A stretch of 64,000 nucleotides of DNA from Diphasiastrum complanatum. Lineage: Eukaryota > Streptophyta > Lycopodiopsida > Lycopodiales > Lycopodiaceae. The position numbers were made by a program, and so were the translations under genes. The notes beneath the pieces are model-generated. The model searched no databases, was not told the origin of the DNA, and saw only the letters and a list, made by a program, of their open reading frames with translations. The DNA is taken from the NCBI GenBank assembly GCA_029204225.1, contig CM055096.1, forward strand, positions 70,021,444 to 70,085,443, in the 5' to 3' direction. Of the stretch, positions 12,994 to 25,408 are shown one piece after another (positions within the stretch are counted from its first letter, which is position 1; each line of letters starts with the position of its first letter).

Positions 12994-15900
12994 TCAATAG
13001 TATATGGGAGCCACGGGTAATTGATCTTCAATTTTTTTGAAGGCCAGTGCTTTATTCGGATCAAAAAATATGGGAGGCAAAAAGTTGTCCCTTTTGGTCT
13101 CAATGCCCATCAAATATTCTAGGTCACGGGCATAAGTGGCGGCCGCACAGACTGTTGGATCAGGACAATTGAAATAATTTTTGGAAAATTGGATTAGAGC
13201 CCTTTTGGCATCTACATCTGTATTCCATAAGTGCTCTAAAGGAATTCGTGGCCAATTGTAGTTATTGAGCATGATCTGGTCCAAGGGAGTGTCGCACTCT
13301 ACCCATTTGGATCGTCTCATGTAGAGGAGGAAGTGCACATTAACCCCCAATTGTCGTGGACTCATCACCTATGCCCTGATGGTCGCCTCGAAGAGTTGTT
13401 GGCGCCATTATGGTTGTGGTTGCAGCGATGGAAGAGCTTTCAGCTCGTTGCCTTTGATGGTTTGGGCAGAAAAAGGTATTTGCCAGCCGCCTCGTGGGGA
13501 TGTTTGGATAAGAATTCGTTTATCTTATCCTCCACTGACTTTGGTCGATGGAAGGCTCGGCTGGCAGATATGGATCTCGAGCCTTGAGATGTGGAGGCCG
13601 GGCGCTCCTCTTGGCTTTGGCTCGGATCTGATTTTTGGCTCAGGTCTTGGACATTGGCATCAGCTACATTTGAGCCCTGATCATATACATTCAGTCCCTC
13701 TACCTGTTTTTCCTTGTCTTGGCTGGAGCTTGGCAAGGTACTATCTTCCATTGGTGGCGGTGGAATCACTACAGGGGCTGGTTGAGGTTGTTGATCCATC
13801 TGCGTTTGGCATACCTTCAAGGCATTCTTTGCCTGAGCTAACTCCTGCATGACCCCGCGCTGATAATTGTCAAATTTGGCCTAGTATTTGTCAAATGTGT
13901 CTCTATAAACCTTCACCTGTTGTAAGAAATCAATGACAAACTTCATTGTTACTGTTTACGAATGTTGACAGATGTGACCAGCTGTCAATAGTCGTAGGCT
14001 AGTCTATTAGTCTACTCGTAGGTTTTCTCTCTCTATCAGGGTTCAGGGTTTATGTGTACATTTCACATTCTGTATGAGCTAGTGTGATAGAGTGATAGTG
14101 CGAGTTCTTCTTCCGCTGCCTTGTGGTGATTGCTTATGGTGAATGCTTGATGTTGCATATCTAATTCTTGACACCTGTTGCATGAGAAGATCCACCTTGG
14201 CTTGGATGAGTGGTCTGTTTGCAAGTGTTGGTTTAGCTAGCCAGGTTGTCTTTTCAGTTTGTAGGGATGTCACTTTCACTCCCAGACATAGATTGTTGGA
14301 TTCCAACACTGAGATTTGTGCCTAGAGTGGAGTAAGACGTCGTGTGAGCTGCTATTGGATCTCCTGGACCTTTAGTTGAGCGTCTGTGGTAGACTTTGAA
14401 AGGGTTGTGATATATCCTTGGAGATCAACTTCATGCTTTTTGAGTTTTAGCACCTCTGATTTTTCTGCTTGTTCGTGTTGTTGGGCAATCAGTAGATCTT
14501 GCTAGAGCTGGCTGATTTCTGCTCTCAATTGAGTGTTGCTCATGGGCAACTCCAATACTTAGTTGTCCAAAGTTGTCCTTGTTGCTACCGCCTCCTGGAC
14601 AAATGTGCCCATGATTTGGTAGGCCGTTGAAAGGTCCATGGGACTGGCCGGTATGGTGGTGTTAGTTGGGGCTTGGTGGGCTGTAGCCTGGATGATCTGC
14701 ACTATGTCATAGTCATTTTTGATTAGCTTTTCGGGTGTCAAGCCTTAAGGTGTGGTGGGGTCAACATGATCAGGCGATGTTATATGTTGTCTGCAAAAAT
14801 GCGTCATCAGGCAACGGTTGCTCGCCCTCGGCATTCTTCAAAGGTGAGGTGGGCGGTGTGATAGAGGTGGTTGGGATGTAAGAACATATTGCTCAAATGA
14901 AGGGATGATAGGGACGGTGGAAAATTGAAGGACCTTGTAGAGGATGGATGGAGACATGGGATGTGAGGAGCCTTATCGATGCGGCGAAAGATTAATGAGA
15001 TTCATCCAAGCAAGCATGTTGGGAGAAAGCTATGAATCGAGGGGGTTGATATGGAGAAGTGAGGTAGACATGGATGCAAGAGGGATGGAAGAACCGATGG
15101 TGATGGTAGGAATGGACGATGCAAGAGTGGTGGTTGAATGAGGGGGTATGGGAATAATAGGAGCAGACATGGTGGTGGTAGCAGAGGGTTGAGGGGAAGC
15201 ATAAGCAGTGGTTGTGGAAGAAGCAGAAGTGGGTTGTGTTGTCTGGTGGTAGGAGGGCTAGATGAAGATGAGGTTGTGGCACGCAATCATTTGTTGGTCG
15301 TTGTGTCAATAACTGCTGGTTGGGTGGAGGTGGATGCAATAGAAGGAGGGTACAAGTTAGTGTGTGGAACGGTGGTAGATAGAATGGTGGAGCGGTTAAA
15401 CTCACAAACCTTATCTTCAAGAAGGGCACAAGCAAAGTTACAGAGCAGTGGTCTTGCTGTGATGCATTCGTGCATGTTAGACTTGATAACGATGGAGAGC
15501 TCATGCATTAGGAAGATATGCTAGTCATATGGCACCACTGAGGGGCTCAGGTATTCTATGAAGAATTCCACGATTTGGTTGAATAGCGTGGACTGGATGC
15601 GGTCTTTGTAGAGAGTCGAAACAACTAAGAAGTTGTTCAGCAAGTAAGCGACGACTTGAATTATGGGGTCATTGATAGCCTCTATCAAATATTCGTTGTT
15701 AGTTTTCATTGGTAGCTTAGAAGTGGTTGCTGTTACGTAGGGTTTAATGAGGTTTTTAGCTTGGCGATGGAAGATGGGTTGGCAATCACTGGGACACTAT
15801 GCCGACGGTGACCATGGAGTTAGAAATTGATTTGTACCTTGTACGTAGTACCTTGGTACAGGATATGGAAATGCAACTTCGGCGCGTCCCACATGGCGTA

Positions 15901-16104
15901 AGCATAGAGAGCCAGCTCCATGTTTATGTCATAAGAGAAAAGCGTTGGGAAAAAACCCATTGCTTCAAGAAGGGGGCCGGTAGCCTGAAGCCAAGGGTTT
16001 ATCAAGGAATTAGATGACAGGGCCCAAATTTGAGTGGCAGAAGGTGTCTCGCGTTGGATGACCTTTTTCATGCCAGTATTGTCAGTAGAGGAAGAAGAAG
16101 TCAT
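12994..16104 (-). pseudogene. E5 3' accessory ORF (downstream of integrase), decayed
   Basis: Minus-strand coding pieces lie in order: 15820-16104 (N-terminal, starts MTSSSSTDNTG), 15521-15709, 15287-15508, 14559-14741, 14079-14309, 13440-13850 (Pro/Gln/Ser-rich) and 12994-13368 (C-terminal). They are separated by stops and frameshifts. The N-terminal piece (AMGFFPTLFSYD) resembles the E6 copy (TLGFDLTLFHDQ). The C-terminal piece (NYNWPRI...NYFNCPDPTV) resembles E6's (NRIFWPKL...HGNPDRDV). The slot between integrase and 3' LTR is where Athila-type elements carry an env-like ORF and where some Tat elements carry extra ORFs. I see no signal peptide or membrane segment, and function is unknown. 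Confidence 0.55.
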
Positions 16105-16504
16105 GATGTTAGATGGATGGTGAAGATTTTATCGATGGAGATGTGAAAAGGCGAAAAGGCACTCAAAAAGGTGGAAAAGATGTCAAAAACAGTGAAAAAG
16201 ACGTTAAAACAGACGGAAGGCTTAAAAAACTGAGAAATTGCGGCAATGGCTAGAATGAAGGCGGGAATGGTGAAATTGAGTGTATAGTGATTGGCTGTGA
16301 GAGAATATGAGGGCTGGTGAGAAGTTTGGTCACAATCTGATAACTTTGAAAATTCGTTGGATTTTTCGGTAGAGCTTTGCTGAATAAAGTGCTAAATGAC
16401 TCGAATTTCTCTCTTATATAGTCAAAATTAGAGTGCGTATTAGGAGAAGTGCACTTTTCCCAGTTCAGTTCCAACCAAAATTTTGCAAGGACCTTCGTCA
16501 CAAT

Positions 16505-17340
16505 ATTCTAAGACCTCAGTGAAGTCTGCGAAGGTTCAGAAGGTGATTTGACTACCCTACGAAGGTTCTGCGAAGGTTCAGCCTGTCTACGAAGGTTCAA
16601 CCCTCGTAGGAGGTGAACTCTCACACAACTTGCTCCTGATATTGGGTTTTTCAAGATCAGACCCTGTAGGCAAGCTAATTTCACTGTTTTGATTTCATTT
16701 ATGACCTTTGCGAAGGTTGGTTTGCAGATCTTGATGCTCTGCGAAGGTTCCTTAGTTTTTGGTTCTATGAACCCTCGCAGACACTCAATTGTGATGATTT
16801 TTCCATGAGTAACTCTCGCAGAGATTTTTATAGATGTATTGAGTCAGATTTAGTGACTGACAAAATCTCAAAAGTTAGCTCCCAAGGGATCTCAAAAAAT
16901 CATGGAAAAAGTGCTCTTTTTTTGTGTTTTTTGGTGAGATCTTGAGATTCTCTTATCCATAACTCTTGCAGACTGGTATACCATTGCATCTAGGTCAAAT
17001 TTGACTGTGGAGAACTCTCCAGGAGTTTTGATGGACAATTGGTAGCAGATCTATCAATTAAAGTGAGGTTTACCCCTATTTTGCTGTTTTTTCTCGAGAT
17101 CGTTGTCTCTAATTTGCAAAAATAGAGGCTGATTGATGTAATCTGATGATATGCTACCCCTTGGATCCTATTTGGATCTAGATCTCTTTCGAATCTGGTT
17201 GGATCTTCCTTGATCTTGCATGATCTTGCTGAATCTTGATGGATTTTTCTTGATCTGACTAGGCCTCATCCGGATCTGGTTTGGTTTTATTGAATCTGGT
17301 TGGGATGACTTCTAATGAGGCTTGATCTGATCATTGTAAG
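16505..17340. repeat. E5 spacer with CTGCGAAGGTTC motif array
   Basis: The non-coding gap between E5 integrase and the accessory ORF has at least eight copies or close variants of CTGCGAAGGTTC / GAACCTTCGCAG between about 16520 and 16800, in both orientations. The same motif fills the E5 leader at 31300-31850. 17120-17330 is a looser GGATCTTGATC-rich repeat. Confidence 0.7.
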
Positions 17341-18778
17341 TGTATTGTGTCATCCACATCCCAGATTTGTTCACTGAGGTGGCCAATATTTGTGAAGTTG
17401 GCTGCCATTGATGGGAGTATCGAATGGCGTCCCATCTACTTGCTCAAGTTTCATGGCTCCATGGTTGAGGATCTCCTATACTCAGAACGGGCCTTCACCT
17501 ATGAATTTCAGCTTTTCCTTGATTGCCTTGGTCTTATACATGAGGACTAGGTCTCCAGATTGAATATCCTTCTTGTGCAGTCGATGATCATGCCATGCTT
17601 TGCGTCGCTCCTTCTCAGCCGCCAATGCATGCACATCTAGCAAGCGCGTTTCGCAAAGTTTATATAATGCTTCATGGCACAATTGTAGTGATTTGGATTC
17701 ATCAAGACGTTGTGTTGTGTCAATTTTTAATAAAGGTACCAAAAACTACACTGATATTATTGCATCCTGACCATAAACCAGTTGAAATGGCGTGTGATCA
17801 GTGCTTCCCTTGTAAGTTGTTCTGAATGCCCATGCAATAGCATGTAACTTGTGCTCCCAATCAGATTTGCTAGCTTCAACGGTCTTCATGATCACGCTAC
17901 ATAGGATCTTATTGGATGATTCAGCCTGACTATTACCGCAAGGATAACAAGACGTGCTGAACTATGGATCACGAAGAATTCCTCCAACAGGACCTTGATG
18001 GTCTCATTGACGAAATGGCTTTCGCGATCGCTGACTATCTCCACTGGACATCCAAAGCGCACAATGATATTTTCATACAGGAACTTGGTCATTGCTCAAG
18101 CGTCAGTTGTTTGCACTGCCTTGGCTTCGACCCACTTGGTGAGGTAATCCGTTGCCATGATAATATATCGGGCTTGTGAACTTCTTGCAGTAGGATGGAT
18201 AGGATCAATATAGTCGAATCCCCACTTTTTGAATGGTGCTTGAGCTAGAACTAGGTGTAAAAGATCATAGTTCAACTGTGTTGGTCTCCTAGCTCTCTGG
18301 CACACATCACACGTCTTCAAGTATTCATCTGTATCTTTATGAATCGTTGGCCACCAGCACCCAGATTGCAAGATCTTGCGAACTATAATGTTGGATGCAA
18401 AATGACCACCACCCATGTCGTCATGTGAAATTGAAATAATCTGTGGTCTCGTGTGGAAGAATACACCTTTGAAGAATACTATCTACTCTTCTTCGATACA
18501 ATTGGCCGGCAATCAGCTGATAAGGTCTAGCTTTTAGAATCAATTTTTGCTATTTCGTCTTGGGTAGATATTTGTTCGGTTGGCCCTGCATAAGATACTC
18601 AACAATGTCAGTGGTTCATTCAGGTACAATGTCAATGTAAAACAGGAGAGCATCAGGTAGTTCATTGTCGGGTAGGGTTGCAATCTCCTTCCCTTGGATT
18701 CGTGACACATGATTTGTCATATAGTGCTGCTTCCCCTTGCGAACCACTATCCAAAAATCAAACTCCAATAACAGAAGT
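17340..18778 (-). pseudogene. E5 RNase H end and integrase (Ty3/gypsy)
   Basis: Reading leftward, an RNase H tail (LLLEFDFWIVVRKGKQHYM) begins at 18778, where E6's LTR starts. Integrase follows: a zinc-binding region with GGGHFA and CDVCQR (about 18300-18416); the catalytic core with WGFDYIDP (first Asp) and IVSDRESHF (second Asp); and the QAE stretch with the catalytic Glu, present but in a different frame at about 17900-17950. The C-terminal GDLVLMYKTK...KLKFIGEGPF lies in 17482-17742. Order and motifs match plant Tat/Athila gypsy integrases, which insert the cDNA in the nucleus. Stops and at least one frameshift inactivate it. Confidence 0.85.
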
Positions 18779-19584
18779 GTTGGAAGTATTTCTAGTTTGT
18801 GCGGTGGCTAGATCTACTTACGGATGTAGTATAGGGAGGTGGAGAATCGTCCACTTTCTAAGTTTCTACGACGAGCTTCAACGGAAATACGGAAATAATC
18901 AACAAGATGAGAGCACTGAGGCTTACCCAACTACTGCTCGAAATGGAAATAAAGCTAATTAGAAACAACAATAAAAATCCTTGCTAAGGCAAACCCAAAT
19001 AGCAAGATTGCTAAACTAAGACCTAAATTAACACCCAAAGGGCTTGAAAGATAAATTGTGGCTAACTCAATAAACCAATAGAAACATGCCACAATAATCC
19101 AATGAAAGGAGGCAAGAGGAGGTCCGAGCACCTTCCCTCAAGCTATGCACCTTCCAATGGGAACACAAAAAAATAGAATGATAATCTCAAAGGGAGAGCA
19201 ATTTAGCATAATCTCAAAGTGTTGTTTACAAGGCAAATACCTCTCCTTTTATGGCAAGGAGGGTCTTCCATAAGTATCTACTAACTTATGGGACTAATTT
19301 ATTTCTAGCCTTTCTAGAACTTCTAACTTAGGATTTAGAACTTCAAAGTTTCTTAGCTTAGGAAAACTTAAGATAAAATATTTATAATCTTAAGTTTCCT
19401 AAGTTTAAGTTCTAAATCTAAGTTAAAGCTATTTTATTATTATTTAAGCTTCTACTCATGGGCTTACAAAACACATGCCATGGGTGAAGTTTATTGACAG
19501 ATACTCATATGTGGACTCACAAAACACCTGCCACGGAGTTTTATTTCTTTCTTTTTATTTTCTCTGTGTTAGCATAGTTGCTAA
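18779..19584 (-). repeat. E6 3' LTR (about 806 bp)
   Basis: The ends on the plus strand are TGTTGGAAGT (18779) and GTTGCTAACA (19584), short inverted termini of LTR type. On the minus strand a strong polypurine tract (AAGGAGGGGGATAA) lies immediately upstream of it, so this is the 3' LTR of a minus-strand element. E5 RNase H coding starts directly on the other side, showing insertion into E5. It contains a 96-nt near-perfect hairpin (19327-19422). I found no second copy of this LTR, so E6 has lost its 5' end. Confidence 0.7.
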
Positions 19585-19600
19585 CATTATCCCCCTCCTT
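19585..19600 (-). other. Polypurine tract of E6
   Basis: The minus strand reads AAGGAGGGGGATAA directly before the TGTTAGCAAC of the LTR. This is the plus-strand priming site of reverse transcription. Confidence 0.75.
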
Positions 19601-22600
19601 ATTGGATTGGTGGTCCCACACGAATCGAAGCCTTTTCGTCTTGGATCTTTTGTGCTTCTTGGAGGCGAGACTGTTGTTGTCGGGAGTGGTAGATTGTAGT
19701 GTCGATGTCCTCCATCATTTGCCATCGTAGTTTGTTCAAGAAGGGCATGGGTTTGAAATAATGGAGCATACCCTGTAGAAAGTTATGGGTTTTCCATAGC
19801 TCCATCAACGTGTAGGGCAGAAGTTAGTGCAGCATGATAATAGAGCCTTGCTACGCTGATATGGTCATCTTGCATTCGCAAGAGTTTATTGATATCAAGG
19901 GCGATTGGGGGTAGCCCTCAATCCTAAAAACCTTTGAGTTCTGTCAGAAATGCTACCAGGCCGCAATTATCCGCAAAATATTTGACGTCGCGATCAGGAT
20001 TGCCATGGTGCTTCTGGTAGAATACTCGACAGTTGGTAACCATGTCTTCGGCTAAGTTGCCGGTATCGACGCCTGTGAGCTTGGGCCAAAATATTCTATT
20101 CTTGACCTTGGCGGCAGGAAACGGTTCTCGCCTCGCTATTGGATAGTAATAAGGATGTGTGCACATGTAGGAGGGAGCTTCGATGTGCCGTGCCATCAAG
20201 GTCCTACTTTGTAGGAAGATCTGATGGCGCCAGAGAGGTTGTTGATCCAGGAGTTTGAAAGCTTCTTTATGTGTTTGACTCTGGTCCAAATTTGACAATA
20301 TGTAGCCACCTCGCTCTTTGGTTGTTGGATATTTCTTGGCAAACTCCTGAGAGACGTGCAACTCCTTGTTTGGTTCTATGGGCGTGATTCTGTGCCGGAT
20401 GATTGGTGCTTCAGAGGCAATCTCATGTTGAATTTGGGGGTTAGGTTCAGGAGAGAGAGGAGGCGAGGAGTTAGCTTCAGCAATTCTTTGTGACTTAGGA
20501 GAAAATTGTCATGGAATAAATGGGGGATTAGTGGTGTCGAGAGGGTTAGAAGCGGGGGAAGGAAAAAGATAATGTTGGGAGCTGATACCCCCAGAGCCTG
20601 ACGGATTGGTTGGTGTTTGAGCTCCTTGCCCCAGGGGTTGGCCTTGAAATGAGGAGCCTTGAGTTGCAGGAGGAGGCTGCTGGAATCCTGTTCCATTTCC
20701 ACCATCTGGTCCATCAAAGTGGTGCCCCGAATCATGGAATTGAGTGTGCTCTGCATGAACCGATGGTGTCGACTGGACAGTTGCCTTTAAGAGTTCTTCC
20801 AGGGTGGCTATGTGCTGGTTCAGGGCCTCGACGAAAGCAAGGTATGATTGTTGTAATTTTGTGTGCTGTTCCGTCGTGGCTTTCAATTTTTGGGCCAGCG
20901 TTTGATAGGCCACCACTGGAATGGCAGTTCCCTCAGGAATAGCTGGTGGTGCGAAGTTGTTGAAGTCCACCAATTCCAACTATTCCTTCATATCGGAACG
21001 TGTTGCTTGTGCATCTGCTATAGCCTCATCCCTTTCGGCTTTGAGGTTATCGATGGTATGCTGCATGTTGGATACCTTTAGTTGGAGCTGGTTTTGGAGG
21101 TGGAGTAGCATCTGCTGTTGTTGTTGATTATAATTGGTGAGGTTCTGAATCTGCAGCTACTGGTGTTTCTTTTTCTCCTCCAGCCTTGTTTTTTCTTTCT
21201 GAAGGTCCGCCATAGCACCATCGTCAAATTGCCACATAGTATATTGTCTCCCTAGGGTGCCGAATAGATTTTATTGGAGCTCATTCACCAACCATACCGC
21301 TTTTTGGGCTGCAAGGGGTAACTGCTCCCAAGGACCAATGTCAAGGAGGGTGCGTGTATAGTTAGGATACGACATTGGGTTAAAGGGTAGAAAATTAGGA
21401 GTAGGGTTAGATGGAGATGTATGAAAGGCAGGTGGAGGTGATTGAGGATTGATGGGTGAAAGAAGTGAGGAGATACTACGTGGCGGAGATGTGTGGATTG
21501 GGTTAGTGGTGACGACGATTGATGGAAGTGCGGTTAGTAATTGTAATGCAAAATCATCTACGTTGATTGTAGAGTCAAGTAGGGTGGAGATTTGTACAGG
21601 TGAGGCCTTTTGTGGAATTGTGGAAGCGAAGCCCGTGTTGAGAGTTAGTGATGGTGTGGAGGTTTCAGTAAATGGTAGGGGTGGTGGTGGGAGTGTGAGA
21701 GCAAGTGATGTAGATGGGCTTATGGAGGCTGCATGTGTGGACGGAACCACGCCCATAGAATCAGAACCAAAAGTGTCTGCCGCCGCTAAGTTGCCTGTTG
21801 CTGGCGCTACTGCTTGCCTGTGTTGCTGGGCCTGGTGAAGTAAGGCCGCCTGCTGCTCTAGGACCTCCTTTGGGACCTGAGAGGGTTTAAGGCTCCCTTC
21901 GGATTCAGCATACTCAATCCCAATGTCATTGGATAGAATGTCGTGAGGGACATCAGCTTTTGTGCTGATCGCCTTCCCTTTCTGCTTCTTAGTAGGTGGG
22001 ACTAGTGAGACTGGTTCTGCTGTCAGTTGGGGGTGGCTCATTTTTTTGTGCTTGGATAGAGATCATCCAGCTTCTTGATGGCAGCAGCCGCCCTAGACTC
22101 TAACTGTTTGGTGACCAACATGTGGAGGAGATATCCACATTTGGTAGTTGGTTTTCTGGCTTTCAAAGCTCCTCACAGCTTCTCTGCTACCTTCTCAGCC
22201 CACTTGTAATTTTGAGTGGGATCGTCCATGGTGAGGGTCAAAGAGAAGAGGTTGCTCGGTGGTATGCAATCCATCTTGGCAGTATGCGCTTCGACCATGG
22301 CGACGAGGATTTCGGAGGCGGTCCGTAGATGGGGATCTGTGATGAGGCGTATGGCAATCTCGTCGTTGGTTTGGGCAATGGTTTTGTCGTCCTCTGTCAG
22401 AAACTTTATAAAGTACTTGGCATCATAGCTGGTGCCCTTGCCATGGATTGTCTCTCCGAGATTAGGGAAGCCAATGCTTTGGAGATTCTCAGGAGAGACG
22501 TTGATGATTGTATAGCTGCCACTCTTAGATGTAAGCTTGAAAGTTTGAAATTCATCCGAATAAGTGGAGTAGGCCGCTCGGATCAGGCTCTCGCTTTGCT

Positions 22601-22812
22601 GGTCATGGAAAAGAGTCAGATCAAAGCCAAGGGTTGTGAGGATATCCTTGGCCAGGGTGAGCTGCTTGGCATAATTCTTGATACAAATCATAAAAAATGT
22701 CCCCTGAATAAGGGCGAGGGGGTTTACCGTGATGCAAATTGAGCGAGGAATCGTAGGAGGCCATAATAGCAATGATTTTAGATTGCTCTGAGCATTTAAA
22801 AAAATTTGGCAT
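19601..22812 (-). pseudogene. E6 3' accessory ORF (downstream of integrase), decayed
   Basis: Minus-strand pieces in order: 22621-22812 (from MASYDSSLNL at about 22760), 22173-22700 in another frame (TLGFDLTLFHDQ...KWAEKVAEKL), 21271-22041 (disordered, Pro/Ser/Thr-rich), 20509-20979 (possible coiled coil, Gln/Pro-rich), 19924-20361 (C-terminal part, ending LKGF) and perhaps 19599-19808. Together they suggest one protein of roughly 900-1000 residues before decay. The ORF lies between the integrase C-terminus and the polypurine tract, exactly as the E5 copy does. The conserved C-terminal block has W-P-K-L followed about 20 residues later by C-R-V-F-Y. No known domain is recognised with confidence; an env-like or gag-related origin is possible. 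Confidence 0.6.
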
Positions 22813-22879
22813 GAACTCGAGAGCAGCAATCTAAAATGAATTCGTGGAGAGAAGGGTGGAGGTCTATATATAGACTTTT

Positions 22880-23420
22880 TTTGGTAGGAATTCGCAACTT
22901 CACTCAAAAATCGTCCTCAGTGTCCACGATTTGGTAATGATGGTCACGAATTTCGAGGCAACGTTCTAAGGGTCCGCGAATTCTTGGAAGGGATTTTTTT
23001 ATGCCAAAAGAGAAAAAACATCTGACAATGCAAAACTTTGTCTGATCAGAATTCGCAGAGGTAGTAGAGAAGTCGTGGGAATTCTTTTGAGCTTCAACAA
23101 ATTGTCTGTGAATTTTGATAGTGGATATCTGATGAAAAAAACTAATTTTTTTTATTTTTAGAAAATTTGTCTCTGAGACAAAATTCGCGGAGGCCAAAAA
23201 CGAATCGTGCACTGTAAAAAGGGGGTCAGGCGAATTCTATCTGAGATGGTGTGAGACAATTATTCTGAAACTAATGGCTTTTGTGGTTTTCTCAGAGAAG
23301 ACTGTTGGTATACCTGATCTGATAGTATCTTGATGGTTTGAACAAGAAAGCACAGCAAAATTTTTGTCAAAATGACAGGCAGGCAATAAGAAAAATAAAA
23401 AAGAACAGTAGGAAAGAAAA
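22880..23420. repeat. E6 spacer with AATTCGCG motif array
   Basis: The non-coding gap between the integrase tail and the accessory ORF of E6 holds about eight AATTCGCG/CGCGAATT variants (for example near 22890, 22950, 22975, 23050, 23190, 23230) in both orientations. It occupies the same slot as the CTGCGAAGGTTC array of E5. Confidence 0.6.
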
Positions 23421-23422
23421 AA

Positions 23423-24002
23423 CTAATACATATCAAGATAAAAATAGGTTTTATTGTACTTTCTCAGTCGGCTCCCATTGACCACAATGTCGAGGATATC
23501 GCCTTGAAGGGTTTGGAGTTGTACATATCCAGAGGCAAAGATTTTTTTAATGACGTAAGGTCCTTGGCCAGAAAATTTCAATTTGCCTTTGAAGGCTTTG
23601 GCTATGGCAAAACTTCTGAACCGCATATACCATTGCCAAGGCTTCACGTTCGGTAGTGGTATAATTGACTTCAACAGGTATCAATTGTCGACTAAGAAAA
23701 CAGATTGGGTAGTCCTTTTTGAATTCTCCCGGTTGGGTGAGCACTGCTCCAATGGCATACTTGGATGCATCAGTATGCACATGGAATTCTTTAGAATAAT
23801 CAGGAGCCCAGAGGATGGGTGCATTGGTAAGGGCTTCTTTGAGTTGATTAAATACGACGCGTTGTTCATCCGTCCATTTGGGAACTACAACTCCTTTGTA
23901 GATTAAGTGTGGCCGCTTGCATAACACGTTGGAAGGTGCTAGGAGCATTGCAGAGACCAAAGGGCATGGCTTTCCAGTAGAATGTTCCCCATTCTGTGGC
24001 AA
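23423..24002 (-). pseudogene. E6 RNase H fused by deletion to the integrase C-terminus
   Basis: The frame 23547-24002 has the RNase H start (HTDASKYAIGAVLTQ, then CFLSRQL and TTTEREALAMVYAVQKF). At about 23600 it changes into integrase C-terminal sequence in another frame (KGKLKFSGQGPYVIKKI...NGSRLRKY, 23423-23674). The rest of RNase H and the whole zinc-binding and catalytic core of integrase are missing. This is an internal deletion product and cannot supply integrase. Confidence 0.8.
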
Positions 24003-25301
24003 AAGCGGTTTTATGTTGATCTTCTTCAGCGATTTGGATCATATTGTATCCGCTAAAGCCATCCAAGAAGGAGTAAGCCTCATCTCCTGCTAGATTTTCT
24101 AAGATGGATTCTTCGAAAGGTAATGGAAAATGATCACGTTCGGTGACGGCGTTAAGTTTCTTAAAGTCGACACACATTCAGAGTTTTCCATTTTTCTTGG
24201 AAACGATGACAATTGGGGAGACCCACTCAGTATGTTCGATTTCATAGATAAATCTCGCATCTAAGAGGTTTTGTAATTCTTCCTTGATCTTGGCCTTATA
24301 GATGGGATTGCTTTTGTACGGACAACTAGCAGTGGGCCTCGCACCCGGTTTAAGCGGGATACGATGCACAACTACTTGGGGTGAGACACTTTTCATGTCT
24401 TTATAGGTCCATGCAAAGACATGTCGATATTTTTGCAGGGGCTTTTCAAGTCGTCTGTGTTGTTCGCGATTGAGATGAGCTCCGACGTGGACAAGATATT
24501 CGTTGGTTTCATTTGGCTCACTCAGAGAAAGGGTTGTTGTCTGTGCAGGGCCTTCGTAGGGTGAATTACCAGTTGGCTCACGTTGAGCTTGGGGTAATTG
24601 GATTGTGACATCCTCGGTCGTATAGTCCTTAAAGTATGCAAGAACGTCATGGGCTGGAGATTTGAGGGAGGCCTTGTCTTTCTCTTGCTGGGATGGTAAT
24701 TGGGAATGTTCGGGGGCTGGTGTAGGAACAGAGGTAATCTCATGAACTTCCCTAACAATTGTGAGGTCACCAAGCGGTTGAATTTGAAGCGGTTTTTTCA
24801 TTTTCTCTTTCATAGTATGAACACGTGGTTGAGGCTTTCGTGGTGGAGAGGTGTGTGGATGAGGGACGGTTGGTACGTCATGGAGGATTTCATCATCAAT
24901 TTGAAAGATGGTCTCCTCCTCACAAAGATCCCACGGATAGTGTGGGCATTTGAGACGGTAGAATTTTGTCTCTGGCTTTTCAATTGCAACCTTGGCAACT
25001 GGTTCCATTGCGGATAGGCCCTAAGTGGAAGTGCCTCCATGTAATTGAGAATCTGAATATAAAAAATGTCCAAATCTTCTGGACAATTCTGAATTCGTAA
25101 GACATTCTCGTCATCGATGAATAAATCATCTGATTCATTAGTAGGTAACCATGCAACATTTAGTAACTCATCATGGTGTGGAAGGATATCAATAAAATTG
25201 ATATTGATGATAGGTGTATCTAGATCAGGTAATTGGTCGTGATCGATCGGGAGTGAAGAGGTACAATTATCCTGATGCTGAGCATAGTAATCGGCATTCA
25301 C
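23866..25301 (-). pseudogene. E6 reverse transcriptase with N-terminal linker
   Basis: 24810-25301 is an acidic linker after protease. 24178-25008 carries the RT start (RHVFAWTYKDM, RIPLKPGARP, then EWVSPIVIVSKKNGKL). A TGA at 24178-24180 interrupts the frame, which continues at once as MCVDFKKLN (23866-24177), where the family has an uninterrupted reading. The fingers and palm continue to FLDGFSGYNMI (first catalytic Asp in F-x-D) and MPFGLCNAPSTFQRVM. Directly after that the sequence jumps to RNase H, so the YxDD box with the other two catalytic Asp residues is deleted. The enzyme is dead. Confidence 0.88.
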
Positions 25302-25408
25302 ACAATCAATGGTAGCTAGACTATGACTCTAGTTTATGATATCAGTAGATTTAACATAATGACCTTTTTCGTGGCTGGATTGGTATGGTTCAAATACTGA
25401 GTTGGTGG

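Noticed and set aside
14992-15524. Pro/His-rich and Gly-rich ORFs on both strands
   Set aside because: They are shadow frames of the low-complexity middle of the E5 accessory ORF.
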